A stretch of 64,000 nt of DNA, from positions 24,654,433-24,718,432 of the forward strand of contig OY783192.1 in the NCBI GenBank assembly GCA_963678675.1, written 5' to 3'. Shown one piece after another: positions 21,789 through 32,141 of this stretch. The DNA is from Xiphydria camelus. Its lineage: Eukaryota > Arthropoda > Insecta > Hymenoptera > Xiphydriidae. Under the pieces are notes generated by a model that saw nothing but the letters and a program-made list of their open reading frames with translations, was not told where the DNA came from and did not search any database. Made by a program: the position numbers and the translations under genes. Each line of letters opens with the position of its first letter. Positions within the stretch are counted from its first letter, which is position 1.

Positions 21789-22544
21789 TCACCAATCATC
21801 TGTACGAATTAAAGTACCGCGAATATATTGAAATGACAAAAGGTGTTCATCATCTGAAGAAGACGTATCCTTGGATATCTTAAATAGTTTACATTTTTGT
21901 GACATCGCCATTGCAAAATCTTGATTGGGGTCGACTCGTGGAAATTCTAATGGCATATAAGCCATCGATTCCGCTGTCATATCTAGAGAAATACCACTTC
22001 GAGTAATTTTTAAACCACGAATTTGCAGGAGCATCATTGTGTGCATATAAGTTGGTTTGATCAATTGTTCCCACTTAACCATTTTCATTTCTCGACTGGT
22101 TTTCTCAAAGAGAAATAAGGGAGAATTAATGCAACTAGGTATATCATTGTTATTAAAGACTTTGAATCCAAAAATGCCTGGACTATCTTCACCCGCAGAG
22201 GAACGAGAAGGCGTTTTGGCGGTTAACAATTTCTTGCGCAAATTTGCAAACATTTGTTTCATGTTATCTAGAATACTGAACAGTTTACACGCTTCCACGA
22301 ACACTGGAACACTTGCCAACACTTTAACATCCGTTACAAAACATTCGACAAATTCTTGCATTAATTGACTACTCTCTTCGTACCACCAGTGACTTACTAT
22401 GGGCACTAGCAGTTGAACTCTATGCTTCGGCTCTAATTGATTAATATGTCTTATAATCATACGATGTAGAAAATCCTCCGAATGAGTAATTGTCAGACCG
22501 TACGCGTTAGTGACGAGAAACAATGTCGCTGTCTTTTTGTACAC
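21789..22544 (-). CDS. Clean 251-codon terminal exon, unrecognised; possible host gene (unc-79-like?)
   Basis: The frame is free of stops, of normal amino-acid complexity, and unlike any TE protein I know. It begins around ATLFLVTNAYGLTITHSEDF and continues HRVQLLVPIVSHWWYEESS and MQEFVECFVTDVKVLASVPV. It ends with DTSSSDDEHLLSF and IRGTLIRTDDW before a stop at 21789-21791. There is no good ATG near the start and a stop lies two codons before the open frame. An AG at the end of TACAAAAAG (about 22535) could be the 3' splice site, making this a last exon of a multi-exon gene whose other exons lie outside the window or beyond the gap. The helical, HEAT-like character suggests a large scaffold protein such as UNC-79 of the NALCN channel complex, but that identification is from memory and weak. 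Confidence 0.5.
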   Translation of the reverse strand: MYKKTATLFLVTNAYGLTITHSEDFLHRMIIRHINQLEPKHRVQLLVPIVSHWWYEESSQLMQEFVECFVTDVKVLASVPVFVEACKLFSILDNMKQMFANLRKKLLTAKTPSRSSAGEDSPGIFGFKVFNNNDIPSCINSPLFLFEKTSREMKMVKWEQLIKPTYMHTMMLLQIRGLKITRSGISLDMTAESMAYMPLEFPRVDPNQDFAMAMSQKCKLFKISKDTSSSDDEHLLSFQYIRGTLIRTDDW

Positions 22545-22849
22545 AAATTAGCAGAAATAGGTTTTAGCAACGGGTCTTTTTAAACATTTCAATATGGCCT
22601 CAATACACACACGACACAACACATACCCGGGAGATATTCGTTTCCGCACCGCGAAGAATCGTTAGGTCCGATTCACACAGAACTGGTGCGTGGTGGTGGT
22701 GTGGGACTAGCGTGGTATGGGCATGTCCCACCTGCATGTTAGACTATAGGGACCGTGCAGAAACTATAGAGGGAGTTGTAGCGTCGATGCTTGCGCTACA
22801 TCTAGCGATTATAAGAAATTAAGGGATACTTTTTAACACGGGGAACATA

Positions 22850-23037
22850 CACCCCCCGACTCGGATTCTGTCGCTGGGGGATTCTGTCGCTGTCACAAAA
22901 TTTAACCTCATCATTCCATACCCCGCAATCCTGTCAGCCACGTCTCCCGCATCGTCTCCCGTATCGGTCATCTACACGCGACTCTGCTAAACTTCCTTTT
23001 GAAAATTCCCCAGCAACAGAATTCGACTCGGGGTGTG
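22850..23037. mobile_element. Diverged TA-flanked MITE (relative of 11362-11572)
   Basis: The left end CACCCCCCGACTCGGATTCT and the right end AGAATTCGACTCGGGGTGTG are imperfect inverted repeats next to TA. The arms contain CTGTCGCTGG, shared with the other family copies. 188 bp, non-coding. Confidence 0.55.
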
Positions 23038-23039
23038 TA

Positions 23040-23959
23040 GAATAAGAAAAGTTAAAAATGTTAAAAATAATAAGGCACGGATTTTTGCCAATAAAAAATA
23101 CCACCACTGAAGGCCAAAATAAAGATAAAGGTGAAAAACTGTTTCACTCAGGTCATGTATTCAATGTGTTGAAGACATAAATAATCCCGATACACAAAAA
23201 GTAACCATAACCTCAAAGTTTGTAGTTCAGACCACAGTCTCAAAGGCTTATGACATTCGTTTATCACGCTCCCATGCCCGATGAACGCTAGCAGTGGGAA
23301 ATTTGTAAAATTTAATTTGTCCACTAGACGGTTTTTCATGATTCCCGGCACTTCAACAATTTTTAATGCAACATACGTGATACGATGTACGCATAATGAT
23401 ATTAATTATTTGTCCAAATAATTAATATTTCAATAATTAAAAATTTCTCCCATATGAACACTTGTAAAATTTTCTCCCAAAAATTCTAATTATTGCCTTC
23501 AGGTGGCGTAGCAATCGTCATGCACGGTCCCTATGAGGCTATTCAGATAGAGGTGATGTGGCACTGGCGTGGTGACTCCCGCCACCGCCACGCCACTTCG
23601 ACACCATGAGAAGCTTACAGGAGTGGCACGTGCCATACACTGAAAAAAAATCACTGAATGCAATCTTAAATATCGCTGAGTACATTCCACTCTAGTTGCA
23701 AAACGTATTACTACATGAACGAAAAGTATCGCTATATTAGCAACTTTAATTTAACTATTAACGTATTTGCTATTGTAAAGATACGTTGAGTTCGGAGAAG
23801 GATACGTGAAGCTCGTGGAGACAATATTTTGTACAGATTCAGTAAGCGTCCCTGGTTCGGCTGTGGCAGCTATGCTCATTGTTGTGACCGCGATGTGTCA
23901 GTTGCCTTAGCTATACTATCTACAGAGAGAGGTCTCTGCTTCCAGTTGCGCGCTAAATA

Positions 23960-23960
<1 letters not shown>
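23040..23960. other. No gene recognised; repeat fragments
   Basis: GCACGGTCCCTAT at about 23522 is the reverse complement of ATAGGGACCGTGC at about 22748, so the interval between may be bounded by an inverted repeat. GCCACGCCACTT at 23587 echoes the repeats at 8.9 kb. No supported coding sequence. Confidence 0.35.

Positions 23961-24028
<68 letters not shown>
23961..24028. repeat. (CT)n microsatellite ending in an assembly gap
   Basis: A pure CT run of about 68 bp reaches directly to the N block, so its true length is unknown. Confidence 0.95.
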
Positions 24029-24228
24029 NNNNNNNNNNNNNNNNNNNNNNNNNNNNNNNNNNNNNNNNNNNNNNNNNNNNNNNNNNNNNNNNNNNNNNNN
24101 NNNNNNNNNNNNNNNNNNNNNNNNNNNNNNNNNNNNNNNNNNNNNNNNNNNNNNNNNNNNNNNNNNNNNNNNNNNNNNNNNNNNNNNNNNNNNNNNNNNN
24201 NNNNNNNNNNNNNNNNNNNNNNNNNNNN
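24029..24228. other. Assembly gap (200 N)
   Basis: Exactly 200 N. Protein frames shown across it are artefacts. Confidence 0.99.
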
Positions 24229-25369
24229 GGAGCCAGAACTCTGGCTGTCAGAGCGACTCTGTTTTTTCAATGTACGAAAGTCTGGTATTCCGTCGCACGA
24301 TAAAAGGAATTCGGAAGGTTGATTCGTACCTCTTAACCCATTTGCATTAAAGCGCGGAAAAATTCCACGAGCCCGCGGCTGTCTTCTATCACCGAGTGCG
24401 GAATAATCCGCGAGCCCGCGACTGTCTTTTGTTACAAGTCGCTGAATATTCTTCAGACGCAATACATTCTGAACGAGTTTTACTTTTGTTGTGAAAGTCT
24501 TTCTAATTGCCACTATGACTAAGTGCTATCATTGTTTTGACAAACGATAGTCGAAATTCTAAATATCAGTCCTCTAACCGCTCAGTATTAGGGCCCATCC
24601 ATATTACGTAAGACGTTTGAGGGGGAGGGGGGTATGAATATTTCTTACAGTGTCTTACAATGAGGCGGGGGGGGGGGGTTAGACCTCATCTTACGTGAGA
24701 AATTCCTAGCCAAAAATGCTATCAAATCAAGAGACACGGCAGTGTCTCGCGGCATGTTCGTTCATCTAGTCTCGGCGTCGAAGCGAGCACCCGTGTATCT
24801 ATACGCCACAAATATCTACCCCCTGCACCCCTCAATTTTTACATCGAATTTTCTCAATAAATATATGGTTATAACCAAAACTATGCTTAGTTACGCCATA
24901 TAAATTGATCATTCTCTATTGATAGAGACCAGAATAAATTTGATAAGTTACATATTAACAGAGATTCGTCCTTAGCAACGCGAAACCACGCCCCTTGCCC
25001 GTCAAAGTCGAGAGAATCCGATTTCTCGGGCGATATATATATGTAAAAATGTCACAAAAATTCCGCCTGTCTTCGGCGGTATTCGGCCATGGTCGGAAAT
25101 GTGTACACAGATGCGGCCACACGCATACGCCATGAAAAATGTATGTGAGAGTGTGTGAGAGAATATATTCCTTGAATGTTTAGTTGTTTTTCAAAATTTA
25201 AAAATATTTCCATTCGCGAAACGATTTCCCTCGCATTTTTTCGATCCTCGGACGCGCTTGTTAATAAAAAGTACAAATTCAGTGTAATCGGAGTAGTGAA
25301 TCTCAATAGTGGTGAATGTGACAGACGCTCTGACAGCTAGCTATTCACAGTAAATCACTAAATTGGGTA
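24229..25369. other. No gene recognised
   Basis: Contains a G-run at about 24660-24680 between TCTTACA and TCTTACGTGA, with GCCCATCCATATTACGTAAG at 24592. This forms a short imperfect inverted repeat around poly-G and is probably a MITE remnant. No coding sequence is supported. Confidence 0.35.
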
Positions 25370-27036
25370 TTGAAATCTGACTTCAGTTTATGTTTCGGGC
25401 TGGTCCACCATTAACAAAACTGATTTTGGTTTGGTTGTTGCTGCTCAGTTAAGCGTTTTTTTTTCAATTTTGTAGTTTTAGGAAATATGAAGAGAAAACG
25501 GTCATTATTAAATTTAAAAACAATGTTTTTTTTCACAAAATAGTTGTGGTAGGGGTTTTTAGGTATGAGGAATTTTATTTTTGCTAAAAATATCCGCCAG
25601 ATGGCGCTACAGATAAGTTTCCTATAAACTTTACGTATTTTCGATGAAAGATCATGCTTGTTTTATATATTTTCATACATTTTCTTACTATTTCTGTTTT
25701 ATTTGCTCCTTTTTTTGCAAATAATAAAAATTTTAAAAAAGGTAAAAAATATTTTTAAAGTGTTTATTATTTATTCTTAGTCGCTGTCGCTACTATAAAT
25801 TACAGAGCGGGTTTCTTCTTCTTCGTCTTCAGCAGCCTCCGCTTCTATTTCACTCTCCTCGTCTTAGTCCGTCAGATAGTGACAGATTCTGGTGCTCCAT
25901 TTTCACATACAAGCCTCGAAGAGGGTTGAAAAGTACTTCGATTTTGAGTAGAATGAAGGGAAATTTACGAATGGTCCCTGGGGATAACATATGCAAAATT
26001 AAATTTTTCTTAACAAAAAAATAAAAGGTGTCTCTTGCCCATTTTTTCACGCAAGCCTTGTTCACTAAATGATTAATTAATAAAACCTGGCTTCGGAAAA
26101 CCAAAGGCTTGAGTGTTGCAGGTGGCTAAAGGATTAAATAAGGGCGTAATCTTGTAAGGAAAAATCGAGATTCTCTGACCGATTTTCCCACACAAGCCTT
26201 TGATTTCCGAAGCCAGGTTTTATTAATTAATCATTTAGTGAACAAGGCTTGCGTGAAAAAATGGGCAAGTGGTACCTTTTATTTTTTTATTAAGAAAAAT
26301 CGAATTTTCCATATGTTATCCCCAGGGACCATTCGTAAATTCCCCTTCATTCTACTCAAAATCGAAGTACTTTTCAACCCTCTTCGAGGCTTGTATGCGA
26401 AAATGGGGCACCAGAATCTGTCATTATCTCACGGTCTATCTGTATCATATGCGTCAGCATCACGTCTGAAAGTCCAGCATAGATCGGCGATCATAGAATT
26501 TAATTTCCTTCCTTGATAACATGCTAAAAATGTATGAAATATAAAAAAAAAAGACAAAATTTATTACATTAATGTTATAAACCGTAAAAGCATTCTTTAT
26601 CTTCAAAAGGCATGCACACTTGGTGAAATCTCTCACCCTGTTCATCACTTTCTGGTTTCGATATTCAAAATTTTATACTTTAAAAATGAGTAAATGAAAC
26701 AAATAATGAGAAAATGTATGAAAATATATAAAACAAACATGATCTTTCATAGAAAATACGTAAAGTTTATAGGAAATTTATCTGTAGCACCCTCTGGCGG
26801 ATGTTTTTAGCAAATATAAATATCAGAAATGAATTCCTCGTACCTAAAAACCCCCACCACAACTATTTTGTGAAAAAAAAACATTTTTTTTAAATTTAAT
26901 AATAACCGTTTTCCCTTCATATTCCCTAAAAACTACAAAATTGAAAAAAATGCTTAATTGAGCAGCAACAACCAAACCGAAATCAGTTTTGTTAATGGTA
27001 AACCAGCCCGGAACATAAACTGAAGTCAGATTTTAA
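25370..27036. mobile_element. Foldback element of 1.67 kb
   Basis: The left arm starts TTGAAATCTGACTTCAGTTT and the right arm ends AAACTGAAGTCAGATTTTAA. The arms are about 375 bp (25370-25745 and 26668-27036) with roughly 85-90% similarity by eye. GGGTA and TACCC flank the ends, so the target may have been TA. The interior carries a second palindrome made of the GGCATGCGTG satellite family. Confidence 0.75.
25863..26440. repeat. Inverted pair of satellite-family segments
   Basis: 25863-26104 (minus) and 26200-26440 (plus) mirror each other around a spacer of about 100 bp. Each arm has boxes GGCTTGCGTGAAAAAATGGG and GGCTTGTATGCGAAAATGGG 141 bp apart. 26200-26250 also serves as the uninterrupted version of the first Harbinger's target site. 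Confidence 0.7.
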
Positions 27037-27335
27037 TACCCTCTTCATGACCCCCAAAATGACTTACAGTGGTTTAGTGCACGGAAGCAGTGTCATTTTT
27101 CTTTGGTTGCTGGTGCATGAAGAGCAGGAAAGGAGACATCTGTATCTCGGAAGAAGTGGCGTCAGATAAGTAACTTCCTAACTGACTGTCTTAACCTCAT
27201 TTTCATCCCTTATACAGAACAAATATCTTTGTGGTTATTCTATTTTTTGTTTTCAGCGCCATACGAGAATGGGACGGATTGGTGGAAATTTGATTTTTCT
27301 TCGCAGTCAAAAATCAACCTAAGTAGAAAAGAATT

Positions 27336-28033
27336 CTCTAGAATTGCGGTACAATGCCACGGTATGAATATCAGGTTCTACCGACATGACATGCTTCGAC
27401 AAGGTCTGTATCAACTTTAGCCGTATCTTGGGGGCACTGCACTAATCCTCTGGCACATTTTTCTATCTGGGAAAGCATATTATTATGGTAGTACAGCTGT
27501 ACAGCGTTCCGATAATATACCGTCTTCCCGTACTGACAGTATACATGCATTTTACCTCCAATATATGCCGGAATAAAAAATCTCTAGAACTCTGCGGTAC
27601 AATGCCACGGTAGGAATATCAGGTTCTACCGACATGACATGCTTCGACAAGGTCTGTATCAACTTTAGCGGTATATTGGGGGCACTGCACTAATCCTGTG
27701 GCACATTTTTCTATCTGGGAAAGCATATTATTATGGTAGTACAGCTGTACAGCGTTCCGATAATATATAATTGGAACTTTTAATAATACGAAAGGGAAAA
27801 TATATCGATAAAGAAAAGATAATAAAATAATTACTTCATTATTGTAATCCAATTCTATCGTATCTTCTACTTTTCTACCACGGCTTTCCCAGATAGAAAA
27901 ATGTGCCACAGGATTAGTGCAGTGCCTCCAATATAATGCTAAACTTGATACAGACCTTGTCGAAGCATGTCATGTCGGTAGAATTTGATATTCCTACCGT
28001 GGCATTGTACCGCAGAGACAGTTCTAGAGATTT
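27336..28033. repeat. Two direct copies and one inverted copy of a ~185-bp unit
   Basis: 27336-27524 and 27583-27768 are nearly identical, sharing GCGGTACAATGCCACGGTA and GACATGCTTCGACAAGGTCT. 27885-28033 is a truncated inverted copy. Short open frames within them are not conserved as proteins. A local rearrangement of a repeat of unknown class. Confidence 0.7.
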
Positions 28034-28264
28034 TTAATTCTGGCATATTAGAGGTAAAATGCATGTATACTGGCAGAGTATGGGAAGACGGTATATTTCT
28101 ACATATTGGAGAATCTAAGTCGTGGGAGAAGAACAAATCATCGGAGTAACTACAATATCGGGGTAACTATAATACTTTATTTCTATTTTTTTTCTCATCG
28201 GTGCTTGCCCTCTGCCTTCCTACTACAAGTTTCGATTTATATACTAAATTTTATTTTATTTTTA

Positions 28265-28490
28265 GTTCATCGCCTTCACTCCATCGCCTTCGACTTCTTC
28301 TACCCAGTGAGGATTTCTCACGGACCAATGAGCGGACGGAATGGGCGTTGTGATTATTCACTAATCCTTCGTTGTAGAATTTCGATTCATCTGTGAACAA
28401 AATCTTCTGACGAACGAGGGATCGTCCACTTGCCGTTCCAAAAACCAGTCGGAATAGTTCATTCGTCTCGAGCTGGATTTACTTTCTCCG
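28265..28490 (-). pseudogene. Tc1/mariner-type transposase fragment
   Basis: The minus strand carries YSDWFLERQVDD, then in a shifted frame KILFTDESKFYNEGLVNNHN. After a further shift it reads NPHWVEEVEGDGVKAMN. TDES holds the first catalytic Asp, and the NNHNAH/ENPHW signature matches the gene at 11715-12383. At least two frameshifts. The first 60 bp recur in inverted orientation at 29010-29075 (NYSDWFLERQVDEL on the plus strand), so the locus was rearranged. Confidence 0.6.
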
Positions 28491-29737
28491 GTGCATGTAT
28501 GTACTTCATTTTAAAAGGATGAACATTCTTTTCTATTTCTTATAGTCTTATTCTCTCTAGGAGAGCATCGATGTTCCACTGCTCTCGTATTCTTTCAGGT
28601 CTTTCTAAAATAATTATAGAAATCACATATATAATTCAGCTCTGACAAGTACAATCTTATCGAGCTGTCTTATTGAGCTATTTCTTTCAATGTAATGATT
28701 CCAAAATGTTTCTATAACGTTTTGCAACTTTGTGAATTTATCGAGAAAGATATATTTCTAACATAGGGTAGTGTTCAAAAATATTGCAAAATATCGCAAG
28801 AATATCAGAAAAATTACTTGTAAAGACGTGTTTTATGGGATGTAATTTCTGAATTAAATATTTGTTAAGATAATTTAACATAAATCTCACTTTCGTAATT
28901 TCTGTCGGTTATGAGACTGCTGGATTGCCGTACCTTTGGTCCAATATTGAAAATAAATCTTCTCAAGGCTGAATACGACTTGGGCATGTTTCAGCGTACA
29001 ATTAGCTAGATCCAGCTCGACGAATGAACTATTCTGACTGGTTTTTGGAACGGCAAGTGGACGAGCTTTACAGCTGTTTCGCTGCCGTGTTGCCAAGTCT
29101 CTCACCGTTAATATGGCGTGCTAATGGTTTGCGAAGTCAAAACGAATTTCATGACAATATTACGTTGCAACTATACGGTAAAATCCAAATTACTTATTTT
29201 TTACATAATCCTTAATATTTCATCTGTCAAATTACTAGTCTTTCAAAGTCTAAAGTTGGCGGAATGTGTGTTAAAGTCAGTGATAATCTACCTTAGTACA
29301 ATCGTCTGCCATAAGGCGATAGTTAAAAGTGGTCAACTTTAGAATAAAACAACGAAGAAACTATAGACGGTCTATATATTGCTCAAATTTTCGTATTAGT
29401 TGTGTAAAGTATTCGTGTATATCATATAAAAAAATTAGGGCTGTAAGTTGGTTTTCGTCTGATAGTCGAACCTCCTTAAAGCAGGAATAGTTGGAACGAA
29501 AAGCCCATATTGTAATGAAAGTACTATGGGTACTATGGATGAAGGCGCTCGCTGACAAGACTGACATTCTCCGATGTCCATCGAGTCATCTTTTTACGGA
29601 CAGGACACGAGTTAGATCCTCTTCGGTTGCACCTGTACGAGATGATATGTCAGAAAATCGTGAGTCTTTATGAAAATCTTCTAACCTACTCGTTCTGCAG
29701 TAATACTTAATAATAAAAAACTATTCTCTTACATGTA

Positions 29738-29949
29738 CACCCGGGGACACGGCATCTGTCGCTGGTGACTTTTTTTAAACGTTATTTTTAAACGTACTAA
29801 CCAATAATTAATAATCCGCATGCTTTCATTAACGAGAGTAGACGCCACCGTAGCTAATGAGCGCATGAGAATTAATTATTCATTGGTTAGTACGTTTAAA
29901 AATAACGTTTAAAAAAAGTCACCAGCAACAGATACCGTGTCCTCGGGTG
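29738..29949. mobile_element. MITE with CACCCGGGGACACGG ends, copy 2
   Basis: A 212-bp near-identical sister of 11362-11572. The ends are inverted (CACCCGGGGACACGG and CCGTGTCCTCGGGTG) and TA lies on both sides. Confidence 0.8.
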
Positions 29950-29993
29950 TACATATTCTCCCGATGAATAAATTCCAAAAAGTAGTGAAATCC

Positions 29994-30607
29994 CCACAAA
30001 AACAGATCCTCTGTAAAAAAGGCGGCATGTTCATTCAGTGCCAACAAAAATTGATACGTAAAATACTTCCCAAAAAAGATTTGAAATCAATTAAGATCGC
30101 CATGTTCAAGATTTATACATAAAAAGTAAAAGGCATCATTTGAAAGGAAAATTATTGTAAATCAAGTTACTAAAAAATTCGGCTAAAAAATTTATTTAAA
30201 AATTTTAATAAAAAAGAACTTGCCGCGTTTTTTTCTTCAAAATAAAAAATTCAGACACCAAATTATACTCCGTTTATGCACTTATGATTTTAAATAAATT
30301 CATACACTCTTATTTGATACCAGCAGTATATAGTGGACAAAATATGAACACTCTCTCTCTCTCTCTCTTAAACGCGGCAAGTTCGTTTTTATTAAAATTT
30401 TTAAATAAATTTTTTAGCCGAATTTTTTAGTAACTTGATTTACAATAATTTTCCTTTCAAATGATGCCTTTTACTTTTTATGTATAAATCTTGAACATGG
30501 CGATCTTAATTGAACTCAAATCTTTTTTGGGAAGTATTTTACGTATCAATTTTTGTTGGCACTGAATGAACATGCCGCCTTTTTTACAGAGGATCTGTTT
30601 TTGTGGG
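29994..30607. repeat. Foldback with ~245-bp arms
   Basis: Left arm from CCACAAAAACAGATCCTCTG; right arm ends CAGAGGATCTGTTTTTGTGG. The arms are nearly identical, and both contain GAACTTGCCGCGTTT or its complement (with one variant base). The loop carries a CT microsatellite (30351-30369). The right arm runs straight into a small open frame. Confidence 0.8.
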
Positions 30608-30837
30608 TCACTCAATACAGATTGAAAGAAGCGCTGTACTTTACATCAAATAAACCAGTAACAATAGACAAAAGAATGTGCAAAACCCAGGATCAAGCAG
30701 AGAAGAGGCGACCTGCACGAGTGGCATTGCGTCGTGATCGGGAGCTTATGTGCATCTTCCGAGATAGTGAAACGGGAGTGGAGGACGTCGAGTGGGTTGA
30801 GGAGCAGGACGTCTCTACTGAGGATATATTTTATTAA
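30553..30837 (+). CDS. Unrecognised 94-codon open frame
   Basis: The first 18 codons lie in the foldback arm. The rest is unique sequence with lysine/arginine-rich (CKTQDQAEKRRPARVALRRD) and acidic (GVEDVEWVEEQDVSTED) parts. The acidic C-terminus and even codon use look more coding-like than the surroundings, but no family is recognised. It could be a last exon of a TE or host gene. Confidence 0.25.
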   Translation: MLALNEHAAFFTEDLFLWVTQYRLKEALYFTSNKPVTIDKRMCKTQDQAEKRRPARVALRRDRELMCIFRDSETGVEDVEWVEEQDVSTEDIFY

Positions 30838-31406
30838 ACGAAGTTTAAAAATGAAGTTCCTTGAACTGAGTGAATATATATTTTCTAATATTTTCCGTTG
30901 ATACGAAGAGTTAGAACGAGGATGTGAAGTGCATAAAGAAATATACCGTAGTAGACTATAAACTTTACATCAATCGTGTTGGGCTTCCACTCGGATAAAA
31001 GACTGTTGATATACGATTAGAGAATAGCGAATAATGAAGAGTCTATTTAAACAGCTCCTATGTACAGCATCCTCGTTCTGACTATGTATAATGCTATTGT
31101 TTAGTAGGACCATCTCGAAATATAGTCAATCTTTTCCTAATCCTCATTAATCTAGGGTCACTCCCCAGGTAGCAGTGACACGTCATATTCACGTCGCTTG
31201 AAGGTGATTGTTCGTCGACGACGTCATATGCCTTAAATTCGACGTTTTAATCACGTGTTATTTGAAGATCATATTATGACGTCATTGAAATGACGTTTTT
31301 TTCACGTAATTTGTTGACGAAACAGTCACATAATTTATTATTTCCCTACGCATAATCAGGTGTGTAACTGTAAGAAATGTATAAGATGAAATACCCATCA
31401 GTTGAA

Positions 31407-31523
31407 AAGTTTGTGAGATATTTTCGTTCAAAGTACAAGAGTAAATTGCGCTGCGTGCGACTAAGTTTCCAGCGCCCAGCGAAATTTACTCTTGTACTTT
31501 GAGCGGAAATATCTCACAAACGG
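31407..31523. repeat. Hairpin-forming inverted repeat in the transposon leader
   Basis: GTTTGTGAGATATTTTCG with TACAAGAGTAAATT is mirrored by AATTTACTCTTGTA and ATATCTCACAAAC around a loop of about 30 bp. A degenerate relative (ACTCTTGTATTTTGAG) lies in the last intron at about 34080. It may be a small MITE nested in the element or a structural part of the transcript leader. Confidence 0.6.
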
Positions 31524-32141
31524 TTCAGCGAATGGACATTTCACCTTTTACCTTTTTTTGTTCATCTTGACGAGCTCTACTACTTTTGTAGGAATTAAAA
31601 TACCGAATTCCACTTAAAAAGATGAAAGTAACCTTCATATCTCGTAAATAATGCGTGTCATTGAAAATCTGTTGCATCTACCATATGTATCTTTCAATAC
31701 CAAACAAATTTTATTTGAAATATATTTTCATAAAATTACAAATAACGGAAATAAACGGGATTTTCCCTTGATACCTCTGCGGGATACTTTTTACAAGAAC
31801 TCCAACGGAATAGAAAATCACGGCATTGCGGGTACCCGTGTTACCTGCCACTTTCCTTGGTATCCGCGTTTAATGAGTTCCATGTGCTGACCAAATGCCG
31901 TAGACCGAGGTGGGTCTTTCCCTATACTAACGTACCGTCACCACGGCAGAAACGGTTTATTTCTTTGAGTTTGAAAATTTCGGTTCAGTCACGTCGGTAG
32001 TCCCGTACAGTTCAAACGATATTCGAACATTCGTGGCATTTTCAGTGCAGTGCATATACGATTTCTTAAAGCAGCAAAGTGACAGGAAAATAAAAGTGAG
32101 AGCGAGCGAAAAAAGAGTGACTGTATAAGACGTCGCGTATA

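Noticed and set aside
23829..24513. Long frames on both strands across 23.9-24.4 kb
   Set aside because: They are produced by the CT microsatellite and the N gap.
27229..28136. Small frames at 27229, 27619 and 27939
   Set aside because: They repeat because the DNA unit repeats; different frames are used in each copy.
31407..31523. Riboswitch or terminator interpretation of the hairpin
   Set aside because: Eukaryotic transposon context; the long stem is better explained as a small inverted repeat.
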